Source: Streptococcus suis (GTDB lineage: Bacteria > Bacillota > Bacilli > Lactobacillales > Streptococcaceae). Taken from it: a stretch of DNA of 64,000 nt. The notes beneath the pieces were generated by a model, which saw only the letters and a list, made by a program, of their open reading frames with translations, did no database searches and was not told the origin of the DNA. Shown here in pieces: positions 26,619-34,098 of the stretch (position 1 is its first letter; the number at the start of each line of letters is the position of its first letter). The stretch covers positions 1 through 64,000 of the forward strand of contig NZ_JAGFUX010000007.1 of assembly GCF_017601095.1 (NCBI RefSeq). The letters are read 5' to 3'. The position numbers were made by a program, and so were the translations under genes.

Positions 26619-28495
26619 TGACTAAAAATGTTGAGCTTCATCTTCACAAGTGGAGCAAAATGAAGGGTGCTTTAGACTCTGTTACTGAGACTGGCTCCGG
26701 TGGTGGTTTTAGTGGTGGCAGTTACAGTAGCTGGGGCGGTCCAGCCATGTCCTCCTATAGTGGTATTGTTGGTAGTGGTAGTCAGGGCTTTGCGAATCGG
26801 ATCAAGTCCCTGGTTGAGATTACGGAGAAGGCCAAGTGGGCCATCAATGAGCTAGATGTGGATGGGGCTATTGGCAACCTTCACTTCCATGATGACCATG
26901 TGACGGCGATTAGCTTGCAGTCTAAACTGACCGCTTTAGAAACCTATGCGGGCAAGGTGCAACAGTACCTGAAGGATAAAATTGACCAGCCTTTCTATGA
27001 AAAGTTGGACAAGGTTGGGGATCGGCTAGAGGCCTTGAACATCAGCGACTACAAGACCAGTAACCAGATTGGGTTTAAGAAAACTGAGGTCATCTATAGC
27101 GATGCTGGCCAGTACATGGGCACTCGGGAAGTCTTGGCCAAAGAAGTTGGTCTCAAGGAACTTTATCAGGTTGACAATCCTTATAAGACACGTCTCCAAG
27201 CCATGTATGACTCCTATAAGTCTAGCGATGACTATAAAGAGAGCAAGCTGACCGAAGAGGACTACTTGTTTGCTAGTCATCAGACTAGAGCCTTTACTTA
27301 TCATTCCCTTAATGATGAGAAGGCGGCTTTTGAGGGGAAACGAGACCTTCTATTAGCGGCTGGTGTTGTTATTTTGAGTATTTTCTGTCCTCCTGCAGGA
27401 GCTGTGGCAGGCGTTGCTTTGGCGGCAGCGGACATGTATTCAGCTGCTTCAGGTAAGGACTGGATGACTGGTCGTGAGCTTGATGATGGTGAGCGGTTGA
27501 TGCGTGGAGCCTTTGCCTTGTTTGACCTTGTACCAGGTGTTGGTTACCTCAATGATTTGGCTAAGACAGGTAAGGTAGCAGGCTTGGCAGGCATCAAGGC
27601 AAGTTTGAAAACCAGCTTCAAAGAAGGTATGGAGCAGGCGGCTAAGAATGTCGATAATTTTAAGGTTGTTCTTAAGAACGTGGATGACTTTGGGAAGAGG
27701 GTTGTGACTAAAATCGATGATTTTGGGAAACAACTTGACAATTTAGTGACTAATAAGGTATCATCACTAGCTGACAACGTTGCTGGTAAACTTCGTCATG
27801 TGGATGAGACACTCAGTACTGCAGCACAGAATTTTAGTCTCAATAACATTGGATTTGAGCCCCAGCTAGTCAGCGGAGCTATCCCAATACCTCCACCGGG
27901 TCGTTTATCTGGGCTAGCGGATAACATCCAAGCCTTTGCCAAGAATTTGGATGGCAGTGTGGATGAGGTGGTTGAAGCTGGTGCGAAGTCGGGAGATGAT
28001 GTACCACGATTAAAAGAAATTGAAGTAAAATTTAAGCAGAGTCAGAAACATGATGAGATAGAATTTACACGTCAATTGACAGATCAAGAGGCAGGAATGA
28101 ATCAATTAACGGTTCAGGAATACTTAGATAATCGTGAACGATACATTGCTGAAGGTCGGGCAATTGAGGGGAATGCGGCACAGCAAGCAGCCAGAAAGAA
28201 GGCTTTAGCAGATAAAGTTATCGAATTTAGAGAAATGGGACTTAGTCGTTCTGAAGCAAAAATAAGAGCTCAAGAATGGTTAGATACACAAGCAGCACTG
28301 CACAATCCAGACCAAATTGCAGGAGGTTTTGCTGATCGGATAGGTGGCATGGGAGATACAAGAATCAATTCCTCTATTGGTTCACAATGGAGATACCGAA
28401 TTGACATTGTTGATGATCAAATCAAGAGAATGGCAAGTGAAATGACACCTGATCAATTACGAAGTACTTACTTGAATGTAAAATTAACATATTAG
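26618..28495 (+). CDS. T7SS polymorphic toxin with Ntox15 DNase tip (Tde1-like)
   Basis: The 625 residues have the shared N-terminus with the Gly/Ser-rich insert, the PT-TG-like motif and linker. A C-terminal Ntox15 domain follows: EFTRQLTDQEAGMNQLTVQEYLDNR, GNAAQQAARK, then AALHNPDQIAGG and MGDTRINSSIGSQW. The HxxD motif (His562, Asp565) matches the catalytic motif known from the Agrobacterium T6SS DNase Tde1. Ntox15 enzymes degrade DNA. The next gene is of the matching immunity family. This is the best-supported intact DNase of the array. Confidence 0.9.
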   Translation: MTKNVELHLHKWSKMKGALDSVTETGSGGGFSGGSYSSWGGPAMSSYSGIVGSGSQGFANRIKSLVEITEKAKWAINELDVDGAIGNLHFHDDHVTAISLQSKLTALETYAGKVQQYLKDKIDQPFYEKLDKVGDRLEALNISDYKTSNQIGFKKTEVIYSDAGQYMGTREVLAKEVGLKELYQVDNPYKTRLQAMYDSYKSSDDYKESKLTEEDYLFASHQTRAFTYHSLNDEKAAFEGKRDLLLAAGVVILSIFCPPAGAVAGVALAAADMYSAASGKDWMTGRELDDGERLMRGAFALFDLVPGVGYLNDLAKTGKVAGLAGIKASLKTSFKEGMEQAAKNVDNFKVVLKNVDDFGKRVVTKIDDFGKQLDNLVTNKVSSLADNVAGKLRHVDETLSTAAQNFSLNNIGFEPQLVSGAIPIPPPGRLSGLADNIQAFAKNLDGSVDEVVEAGAKSGDDVPRLKEIEVKFKQSQKHDEIEFTRQLTDQEAGMNQLTVQEYLDNRERYIAEGRAIEGNAAQQAARKKALADKVIEFREMGLSRSEAKIRAQEWLDTQAALHNPDQIAGGFADRIGGMGDTRINSSIGSQWRYRIDIVDDQIKRMASEMTPDQLRSTYLNVKLTY

Positions 28496-28504
28496 GAGAA
28501 GCGA

Positions 28505-29044
28505 ATGATCAAAGATTTTATAAAATTGGCCGAAATGCCTCAAGAAGTGGTTGAAAAATATCAAGACCAAATTCCTGAAGAACTACTCCGCATATGGCAG
28601 GAAGATGGCTTAGGAACATTTTTAAATGGTTATTTGAAAGTTATTAATCCAGATGATTATCTTGGATTGATACAAGAAACTTACTTTAGAGGAAATGTTT
28701 CTATCCCAATATTTGCGACGGCTTTTGGAGACATCATTACTTTTGAAGAAAACAAGTATCTTGGATTGTTAGAGTATAAAAACGGGAATTTTGATATTTT
28801 TACTGAGAATCTGCACTATTTTTTAAATGACTTATCTGATGTGGAATTTCAAGAAGAGTATTTCGAACTTCCTCTCTATTACCAAGCTGTTGAGCAACAT
28901 GGTCATCTAGACTATAATCAGTGTTTTGGTTTTGTTCCCTTGTTAGCATTAGGTGGTCCTAAGGATATCACCCATTTGAGTAAAGTTAAAATATTTGAGC
29001 ATATCTTGCTAATTACTCAATTGGCTGGAGGTATCGGTGACTAA
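28505..29044 (+). CDS. Tdi1-like immunity protein (GAD-like and DUF1851)
   Basis: The 179 residues show an N-terminal GAD-like region (YQDQIPEELLRIWQEDGLGTFLNGYLKVINPDDY) and a C-terminal DUF1851 part (ending FGFVPLLALGGP). This is the architecture of Tdi1, the immunity protein of the Ntox15 DNase Tde1. It begins nine bases after the Ntox15 toxin gene. The match of toxin and immunity families across type VI and type VII systems makes the assignment strong. Confidence 0.87.
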   Translation: MIKDFIKLAEMPQEVVEKYQDQIPEELLRIWQEDGLGTFLNGYLKVINPDDYLGLIQETYFRGNVSIPIFATAFGDIITFEENKYLGLLEYKNGNFDIFTENLHYFLNDLSDVEFQEEYFELPLYYQAVEQHGHLDYNQCFGFVPLLALGGPKDITHLSKVKIFEHILLITQLAGGIGD

Positions 29045-29079
29045 TAATTTGTCAAAGGAATAGATGTAATTTCACAAAA

Positions 29080-29316
29080 GTAGCTGATAACCTCGCTAGC
29101 CAGCTCCGCCATGTCGATGACACCCTCAGCAAAGCAGCACAGAATGTCCGCCTCAACATTGGTTTAGAACCACAATTGATTGATGGCTTTATGCCTACTC
29201 CACCTCCAGGGAAATTGTCTGGGTTGGCGGATAACATTCAAGCTTTTGCCAAGAGTTTAAGTGGCAGTGTGGATGAGGTGGTGGAGAGTGGAGGTAAACT
29301 GAGAGATATGAATTAA
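29080..29316 (+). pseudogene. toxin linker remnant at the right end of the array
   Basis: An open stretch encodes only the cassette linker (VADNLASQLRHVDDTLSKAAQ, then LIDGFMPTPPPGKLSGLADN, ESGGKLRDMN) and stops. About 40 bases later a short frame encodes ITVRFLDGTEVDL and a stop, possibly the last codons of the lost tip. No immunity gene remains. It marks the right border of the toxin array. Confidence 0.8.
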
Positions 29317-29397
29317 ACAAGATTACAATATAAGAAAATGGGCAGATAACTGTCAGATTTTTAGACGGAACAGAGGTAGATTTGTAAGAAACTGTGA

Positions 29398-29427
29398 TTG
29401 AAAGGTTGCAGTTTTTTGTGTTATAAT
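29398..29427 (+). promoter_or_regulatory. promoter before the HNH gene
   Basis: TTGAAA and TATAAT are separated by 18 bases and lie about 30 bases before the ATG at 29,460. There is only a weak ribosome binding site after it, so the mRNA may be nearly leaderless. Confidence 0.55.
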
Positions 29428-29459
29428 TAGAAAAACAGATTTTAATACGGTGTCAAGTT

Positions 29460-30116
29460 ATGGAATATATTTTGAGTAATATGTATGATGAATTCATTTT
29501 AGATGATATTAGTAATAAAATTGGAATTTTTCCTATTGCAAATTCTGATGATTTAGCTGAACATCTCATTCGTTATGTAAGGAGACATTACAATGTATAT
29601 GATAGTTATGTTAATCCGAAGATTTCTAATTTTTACAGAAAGCATAAGAAGTTTACACGCTTTATCTTAATTTCTATATCAGTATTCTGTTCTCCTAAGA
29701 ATATTAATGAAATGTTGAGTGATTATGCTTTCAATGAACGATTAAAATGGGAACTTGAACACATAATTCCTCAAAATCAATACTATAATAAATTTAACTC
29801 TGAAAATACCAAACTAAAAAATCGAATTGGGAATATTGCTCTACTGACAAAAGAGACCAACGGTCAAATAAAAAATGAATCATTTTCAAAGAAATGTGAG
29901 GCAATTAAAGTGTGTGAAAAAGAATTGCTAGTTAATAAAGCTTTTAATCAACCGAAGATAAATTTTTCAAAATCCGATATCTGCAAAAGAGAGAAAGAAA
30001 TAAATACACACATATTCGAAATATTTTTTAAAGATGAAGGTAAACTATTAAAAACGAAATTGAAAGAACACTGCAACGGAATTCCGCAAATGAAATGGAT
30101 TTGTTTCGTTTCATAG
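29460..30116 (+). CDS. DUF1524-type HNH nuclease domain protein, possibly a GmrSD-like fragment
   Basis: The 218-residue protein carries KWELEHIIPQN near residue 100 and RIGNIALLTKETNGQIKNESFSKK near 125-148. These are the marks of the DUF1524 HNH endonuclease domain found at the C-terminus of GmrSD-type modification-dependent restriction enzymes. The N-terminal DUF262 nuclease half normally present is absent. It could be a stand-alone toxin-like nuclease, or the tail of a lost restriction gene given a new promoter. It stands alone between the toxin array and the ICE remnant. Confidence 0.72.
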   Translation: MEYILSNMYDEFILDDISNKIGIFPIANSDDLAEHLIRYVRRHYNVYDSYVNPKISNFYRKHKKFTRFILISISVFCSPKNINEMLSDYAFNERLKWELEHIIPQNQYYNKFNSENTKLKNRIGNIALLTKETNGQIKNESFSKKCEAIKVCEKELLVNKAFNQPKINFSKSDICKREKEINTHIFEIFFKDEGKLLKTKLKEHCNGIPQMKWICFVS

Positions 30117-30317
30117 TATTATTCCAAAGTAAACTTCATCTTTTCGTTCTATCAGTATTGGGGTTTGCTATCACATCACGTTTAAGTATTTGGTTTGTTG
30201 GTGAAAGCCTAGAAACCTTTGATAGTCGGGAATAGCAAAAGCTTTTGTTTAAAGGCTTGAGTCGTATAGGGGTGAAGTATAGGAGAAAGAGCTAAACTTG
30301 AATGTCTATGTATATAG
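30117..30317. other. short intergenic region with no recognised feature
   Basis: No open frame with a ribosome site, hairpin terminator or repeat was recognised. It joins the HNH gene to the truncated ICE gene, so the left break of the ICE remnant lies here or at the stop codon at 30,315. Confidence 0.5.
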
Positions 30318-30665
30318 CATGCAGAGCCCACCCATGAAGAACGAGCTAAAATCGCAGCACTTTTCCATAAACAGGATGAAGAACCAATTGAAGAAGTAGA
30401 TTATGTTGCTGCTTTTGAACAGCAACAAAAGGAGTCAGAATCTAAAGATGTACAAACGCTCGCACCAACCGTTAAACAAAGTCAGCCGAAGAAGGTAAAT
30501 ATCACAAGTGACTATAAACAACACTTGGCTGATACCATTGCACAAAACAACAAGGATATTTCCACCTGTCAGAAGCAAATTGAAGAACTTCATCAATTGA
30601 TTGATGAAAAGAAAATCCAAAATAAAAAGTTGCAGGCTATTTCAGTAGCCATTGATGATTTATAA
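30318..30665 (+). pseudogene. 3' end of a conjugative-element gene
   Basis: A frame of 115 codons has no start codon: it opens right after a stop and encodes EPTHEERAKIAALFHKQDEEP, an acidic stretch, then a coiled-coil end (ISTCQKQIEELHQLIDEKK) and a stop. Charge and position before the small ICE gene at 30,715 suggest it is the tail of one of the very large proteins of ICESa2603-type streptococcal elements. The exact gene is not identified. Confidence 0.65.
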
Positions 30666-30714
30666 GTCAGGTAGTCCTATGCGGGCTACCTTTTTACAAT
30701 TGAAGGAGAATATA

Positions 30715-31011
30715 ATGAAATTTTTTCAAAAGAAAAAACAAAACCAGGCTCAATTTAAACGACTGATCCATCGACTATCAGAGATGTCAGATACTGAACT
30801 AACCAAAGTAGAACAAGTCCTAGATGAGGTTTTTGATACAAATTTTAAGCCTGATAGGAACGTTGAATTATCTCAAAGCGTTATAACCGATGAGGAACAA
30901 AGTCTTGATAAGTCGATCCAAGAAGCGAAAAATAAACTTAACATGGAACAATTCGAAAAAAACATTGAGAGATTTAGACAAGGTAGGCGAGAGAGCAATA
31001 ATAACAAATAA
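30715..31011 (+). CDS. small conserved ICE-type protein
   Basis: The start is set at the ATG after GAAGGAGA; earlier ATGs lack a ribosome site. The 98-residue charged helical protein (MKFFQKKKQNQ... SEMSDTELTKVEQVLDEVF) resembles a small protein commonly found in streptococcal ICEs next to the polymerase module. No enzymatic motif is visible. It is convergent with the minus-strand genes, with a hairpin between. Confidence 0.6.
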   Translation: MKFFQKKKQNQAQFKRLIHRLSEMSDTELTKVEQVLDEVFDTNFKPDRNVELSQSVITDEEQSLDKSIQEAKNKLNMEQFEKNIERFRQGRRESNNNK

Positions 31012-31037
31012 CAGACCAATTATTTTGGCCTGTTTTT
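31010..31037 (+). terminator. terminator between convergent genes
   Basis: AACAGACC and GGCCTGTT form a stem with one mismatch and a 9-base loop, followed by TTTTTT. It overlaps the 3' end of the minus-strand gene, so it serves the plus-strand gene. Confidence 0.65.
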
Positions 31038-31328
31038 TGAAATATGTGTCATCGTTGAATCGTAACAATATAGCCTAACTAGATTATTATCTCGTGAAGG
31101 TTCAACATTGAACATAAAATAATGGTCCTGATAATCTTTAGCGTTTTCTTTGTTCAATTTGAAATAGGATTTTTGAGATTTGGCCATGGCAAGCATAATA
31201 TCATCTGTTAAAAATGTTAGTGGTGTATCTAGAGCAGAATAGCGATAGAAATCCGCTTCAAATTTTCGGTAACTGTCACTAAAATAGTCCATCTGGAGTT
31301 GGTTCTTATTAAAATCAAGCTGATTCAT
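31020..31328 (-). CDS. conserved small protein of the ICE polymerase module
   Basis: The 102 residues are soluble and charged (MNQLDFNKNQLQMDYFSDSYRKFEADFYRYSAL), resembling a DUF5960-type protein seen beside UmuC-like genes in streptococcal ICEs. Its start overlaps the end of the next upstream gene by 14 bases, so it is the last gene of a four- or five-gene operon. Function is not known; a role with the Y-family polymerase is inferred from linkage only. Confidence 0.6.
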   Translation of the reverse strand: MNQLDFNKNQLQMDYFSDSYRKFEADFYRYSALDTPLTFLTDDIMLAMAKSQKSYFKLNKENAKDYQDHYFMFNVEPSRDNNLVRLYCYDSTMTHISKNRPK

Positions 31329-31665
31329 ACTCTACCTCCAAATCAATTGAAAGAATATCCTTGATTGGAATGCTAACAAAGCCCGTTTTTGTCTTCAATG
31401 AAACATGGTTAAAAGTCAGATTGTCAACTTTTCCAGTGTAATATTGTCCAGGAACTGCAAAGATACCATTCAACTGATTACTGTATAATTGATTGAGTAG
31501 CAGTAGTTTATCTGAAATTGATAACTCAGAAGTATAGTCAACTTTATTAAGCTCACTATCAAGTCCTGCCGTATGTTCTGATAAGAAAAATCCCATCCAC
31601 TTGGCCATCTTTCGGTCTTGATATTCTCTAGCAACCTTAAATGGCAGATAACTTCTATCAATCAT
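31315..31665 (-). CDS. YolD-like protein of the Y-family polymerase module
   Basis: The 116-residue protein begins MIDRSYLPFKVAREYQDRKMAKWMGFFLSEHT, the conserved start of YolD-like proteins, small UmuD-like partners of Y-family polymerases in Gram-positive bacteria and their mobile elements. The C-terminal half is a beta-rich domain. Its start overlaps the polymerase stop by four bases. It likely helps or controls translesion synthesis. Confidence 0.75.
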   Translation of the reverse strand: MIDRSYLPFKVAREYQDRKMAKWMGFFLSEHTAGLDSELNKVDYTSELSISDKLLLLNQLYSNQLNGIFAVPGQYYTGKVDNLTFNHVSLKTKTGFVSIPIKDILSIDLEVEYESA

Positions 31666-33086
31666 TTTAATCCCTCCAATCCTCCAGCGGAATGTCCGCC
31701 GACTAATCTACTGCGAGCAATTGCCCTTGAATTTTCTAATAAAGAACTAGCTTTCTGTACAGCAAGAAATCCAAATCGATCACGAATGGAATCAATGGTT
31801 GTCTCCAATTTTTCCTCTTTTTCGCTTTCTTCAAAATTATCAAAAAGTGAAATCACAGCAAAGTTTTCATCTACCAATCCATCGTACCTTACAGCAATGC
31901 TTCTAACTGCCCCTCCATCGTATTTTGAACGAAAGAGAGAAACAACTTCATCTTGAAAAACAAGCGTACGATTATTGGGGTTAATTTTTCTCTGAACATT
32001 GATTGACTTCTTGTTTTCGAAATTTGAATAGCCTACATTTATGGCAACAACGGTTGCTTTTTTGTGTCTTCTGCGTAGCCGAATCGCAACTTGCTCTGCC
32101 ATTTCACGTAGGACAAGCTCTATATCGCTTTGACGTGTATAGTCTTTGTGAAGTACTTGTGAATTACCAATCCCAACTTCTTTTGGCAGATAGGGTTCAT
32201 GGACATTGCTCTCATCAATACCATTAGCATGAAACCAATGTTGTACTCCAATAACACCAAATTCTTTTTTCAAGATAGTAGGGTCACAGTTGGCCAATTC
32301 TTTAATGCTGTAGATTCCCAATTTGTTTAGTCGTTTTTCTGTTCGTGAACCTATTCCCCAAAAGTCAGTCATTTTGGGAATATTCCAGACCTTCGTTTCA
32401 ACATCTTCATAAGACCAATTGGCACGCATGGTAGCAGTGGTTTTAGCTTCGTTATCAAGTGCTAACTTAGCTAGAAGTGGATTGGCATTACTCATTCCAA
32501 CAGTTGAATAGACACCCGTTTTTTCCCAAATATCGTGTTGAATTTTTGCTGAAACCACATCTAACTTATCTTTGCGACTTAGAGATTTGTCTTCAACAAA
32601 ATAATTTAGCGATGAAGTTAAGTCTATGAATCCTTCATCAATAGAATAGGGCAGAATATCGGTCGGATCTGCATAATTTTGAAATACTTTTTGTATTTCA
32701 AGATTTTTTTGAATGTACAAGTCCATCCTGGGTGGCACTATAAATGTACGCTTGGCCCAATTTTCTATGAAGGAAACAAATTTTGCATCCGTTGGTAATC
32801 CTGAGATTTTAGCACGGTAGTAGTTAAATTTTCTTGTCTGAACATCAAAGGGGAGGTCGTAGGCTCTACCGACATTTCCTTTACCAAATACTTTTTTGAA
32901 CATTGGAGAAGAGGCTAAAATTAGACCAGAAGAGTTGTCAGCCCTACTCATGACACAAAGTGAAGTATGGAGCGGGTGAAGTCCTCTCTCAACACATTCG
33001 ATGGATGCGTAGAAGGATTTCATATCAACAAAAGCAATATCGCTACGTGGTTCTTTTGAATAGTCGATATAGCCCATACTATTCAC
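31662..33086 (-). CDS. Y-family translesion DNA polymerase (UmuC/ImpB-like)
   Basis: The 474-residue enzyme has the Y-family motifs: FVDMKSFYASIE with metal-binding Asp21, SIDEGFIDL near residue 150 with the second pair of acidic residues, and a helix-hairpin-helix stretch (KLGIYSIKELANCDP). It copies past DNA lesions at the cost of mutations, and on ICEs it gives UV resistance. The GTG start overlaps the upstream stop (GTGA); an ATG three codons later is also possible. The gene is intact. A LexA/CI-type repressor encoded upstream probably controls it. Confidence 0.92.
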   Translation of the reverse strand: MNSMGYIDYSKEPRSDIAFVDMKSFYASIECVERGLHPLHTSLCVMSRADNSSGLILASSPMFKKVFGKGNVGRAYDLPFDVQTRKFNYYRAKISGLPTDAKFVSFIENWAKRTFIVPPRMDLYIQKNLEIQKVFQNYADPTDILPYSIDEGFIDLTSSLNYFVEDKSLSRKDKLDVVSAKIQHDIWEKTGVYSTVGMSNANPLLAKLALDNEAKTTATMRANWSYEDVETKVWNIPKMTDFWGIGSRTEKRLNKLGIYSIKELANCDPTILKKEFGVIGVQHWFHANGIDESNVHEPYLPKEVGIGNSQVLHKDYTRQSDIELVLREMAEQVAIRLRRRHKKATVVAINVGYSNFENKKSINVQRKINPNNRTLVFQDEVVSLFRSKYDGGAVRSIAVRYDGLVDENFAVISLFDNFEESEKEEKLETTIDSIRDRFGFLAVQKASSLLENSRAIARSRLVGGHSAGGLEGLK

Positions 33087-33217
33087 CTTGTTTTTAATTT
33101 TGCTAATTCATCGACCAATTCTGTCAAATGGTCTGTTACGTCGTATTCTTCTTTTTCAAGAGATAAGATAATGCGGTCTTCCTTGAGGTAGATCATTTCT
33201 TTAACAAACTTTGACAT
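33083..33217 (-). CDS. 44-residue protein between repressor and polymerase
   Basis: A short frame (MSKFVKEMIYLKEDRIILSLEK..., ending LVDELAKLKTR) follows a GGAGGG ribosome site two bases downstream of the repressor stop. It overlaps the polymerase GTG start by four bases. The acidic helical C-terminus is the only visible feature. Tight packing on both sides argues that it is translated as part of the operon. Confidence 0.65.
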   Translation of the reverse strand: MSKFVKEMIYLKEDRIILSLEKEEYDVTDHLTELVDELAKLKTR

Positions 33218-33219
33218 CT

Positions 33220-33912
33220 CTACCCTCCAATCACAGGTATGAAGTGCCCTACAACCTTGCCAACAATTCTGATTTCATCTTCAAAGGGGATAAATTTCTC
33301 GGCAACATCTGGATTGATGGAAACCATTCGGAATCCATCTTCTTCACGATAGAGTTTCTTGATATAGAGCGATCCATTCCAATTCAAGGCATATACAGCT
33401 CCATCGTAATCAAAACCAGTTGACCTGATTAAAGCAACTTCACCGTCTTTATAAACAGGTTCCATAGAATTACCAGAAATCCATGTTGCTATATCGAATC
33501 CTGTATATTCATCTTCCGAATAGACAGTCTCAGTTTCAAATTCATCGTATAGACCTTCACCAGGACCAGCAGATAGTTGGATCTCAGATAGGACTTCCAC
33601 AGAAAATAGCGGAATAATTTTATTGTGAGTCCCTTGTTCTTGAAGTAATTCTTCAGCATATTTATCTACTTTTTCCTGGTTCTGTAAAGAAAGCTGAAGA
33701 TAAGTATTGACTATTTTATATTCTGACTCAAAATATGTTTCAGGAACATCTAATAGGATAGCCAGTTGTTTGAGATTGCTTTGGTTTGGTTTAGTCTTTT
33801 CATTTTCCCAATTAAAATAAGAAGAGCGGTTTATATCAAGTTTATCAGCTAGTTCAGATTGAGAATAGCCAAGTGTTATGCGTCTTTCTTTTAATCGTTT
33901 ACCAGAAAACAT
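33220..33912 (-). CDS. HTH and S24 peptidase repressor (LexA/CI-like)
   Basis: The 230 residues have an N-terminal XRE-type helix-turn-helix (YSQSELADKLDINRSSYFNWE) and a C-terminal S24 self-cleaving domain. The catalytic Ser is Ser149 in ISGNSMEP, the Lys is 185 or 186 in YIKKLYR, and an Ala-Gly cleavage site (SAGPGEG) lies near residue 115. Such repressors cut themselves in response to RecA filaments, so DNA damage would derepress the polymerase operon that follows. An operator-like palindrome overlaps its own promoter. Confidence 0.9.
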   Translation of the reverse strand: MFSGKRLKERRITLGYSQSELADKLDINRSSYFNWENEKTKPNQSNLKQLAILLDVPETYFESEYKIVNTYLQLSLQNQEKVDKYAEELLQEQGTHNKIIPLFSVEVLSEIQLSAGPGEGLYDEFETETVYSEDEYTGFDIATWISGNSMEPVYKDGEVALIRSTGFDYDGAVYALNWNGSLYIKKLYREEDGFRMVSINPDVAEKFIPFEDEIRIVGKVVGHFIPVIGG

Positions 33913-33933
33913 ATTACCTCCTGAAAACTATCG

Positions 33934-33981
33934 TTGTTTTATAAACTAACAAAATTATATCATAAAAGATTTAAGATGCAA
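33934..33981 (-). promoter_or_regulatory. promoter and operator-like palindrome of the S24 repressor operon
   Basis: On the minus strand, TTGCAT and TATAAT are 16 bases apart. Just downstream lies an imperfect palindrome centred on TTTATAAA (TTGTTTTATAAACTAACAA on the plus strand) where a CI-type repressor could bind and shut off its own operon. Confidence 0.6.
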
Positions 33982-34042
33982 GAGGAAAGTAATGTAAAAC
34001 GGATCCTAAATTAGCAATTTTAAAATAATAGCACGATTTATG

Positions 34043-34051
34043 TGATATAAT
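34043..34051 (+). promoter_or_regulatory. extended -10 promoter of the OLD-UvrD-CHAT operon
   Basis: TGATATAAT stands about 48 bases before the chosen start of the OLD-family gene; no good -35 is seen. It is the only promoter-like site found for the three genes. It is divergent from the repressor promoter about 90 bases away. Confidence 0.5.
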
Positions 34052-34098
34052 TTCAATAAATAACTATTTAACTAATGTGCGAGATTAAGGTGGGCAGT

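Larger units (their letters stand above)
17372..29316 (+). repeat. toxin cassette array with repeated partner-end and toxin N-terminal block
   Basis: A block made of the 3' end of the partner gene plus roughly the first 1.1-1.3 kb of the toxin gene occurs four times, starting near 17,575, 20,369, 23,768 and 26,521. The copies are nearly identical at the DNA level. Copies 3 and 4 carry an extra Gly/Ser-rich stretch of about 22 codons near codon 35 that copies 1 and 2 lack. After the shared block each copy has its own killing domain and immunity gene. Pieces of the linker recur alone near 22,990, 26,150 and 29,080. Confidence 0.95.

Noticed and set aside
17480-28000. Repeated minus-strand open frames of 77, 92, 94 and 98 codons inside the toxin genes
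   Set aside because: They occur at the same place in each repeated copy, lack ribosome sites and follow the codon structure of the plus-strand toxin genes; they are shadows of the repeat.
29460-30116. Fifth T7SS toxin gene
   Set aside because: The DUF1524-like gene has no shared toxin N-terminus, no partner-gene end and its own promoter; only its closeness to the array suggests a link.
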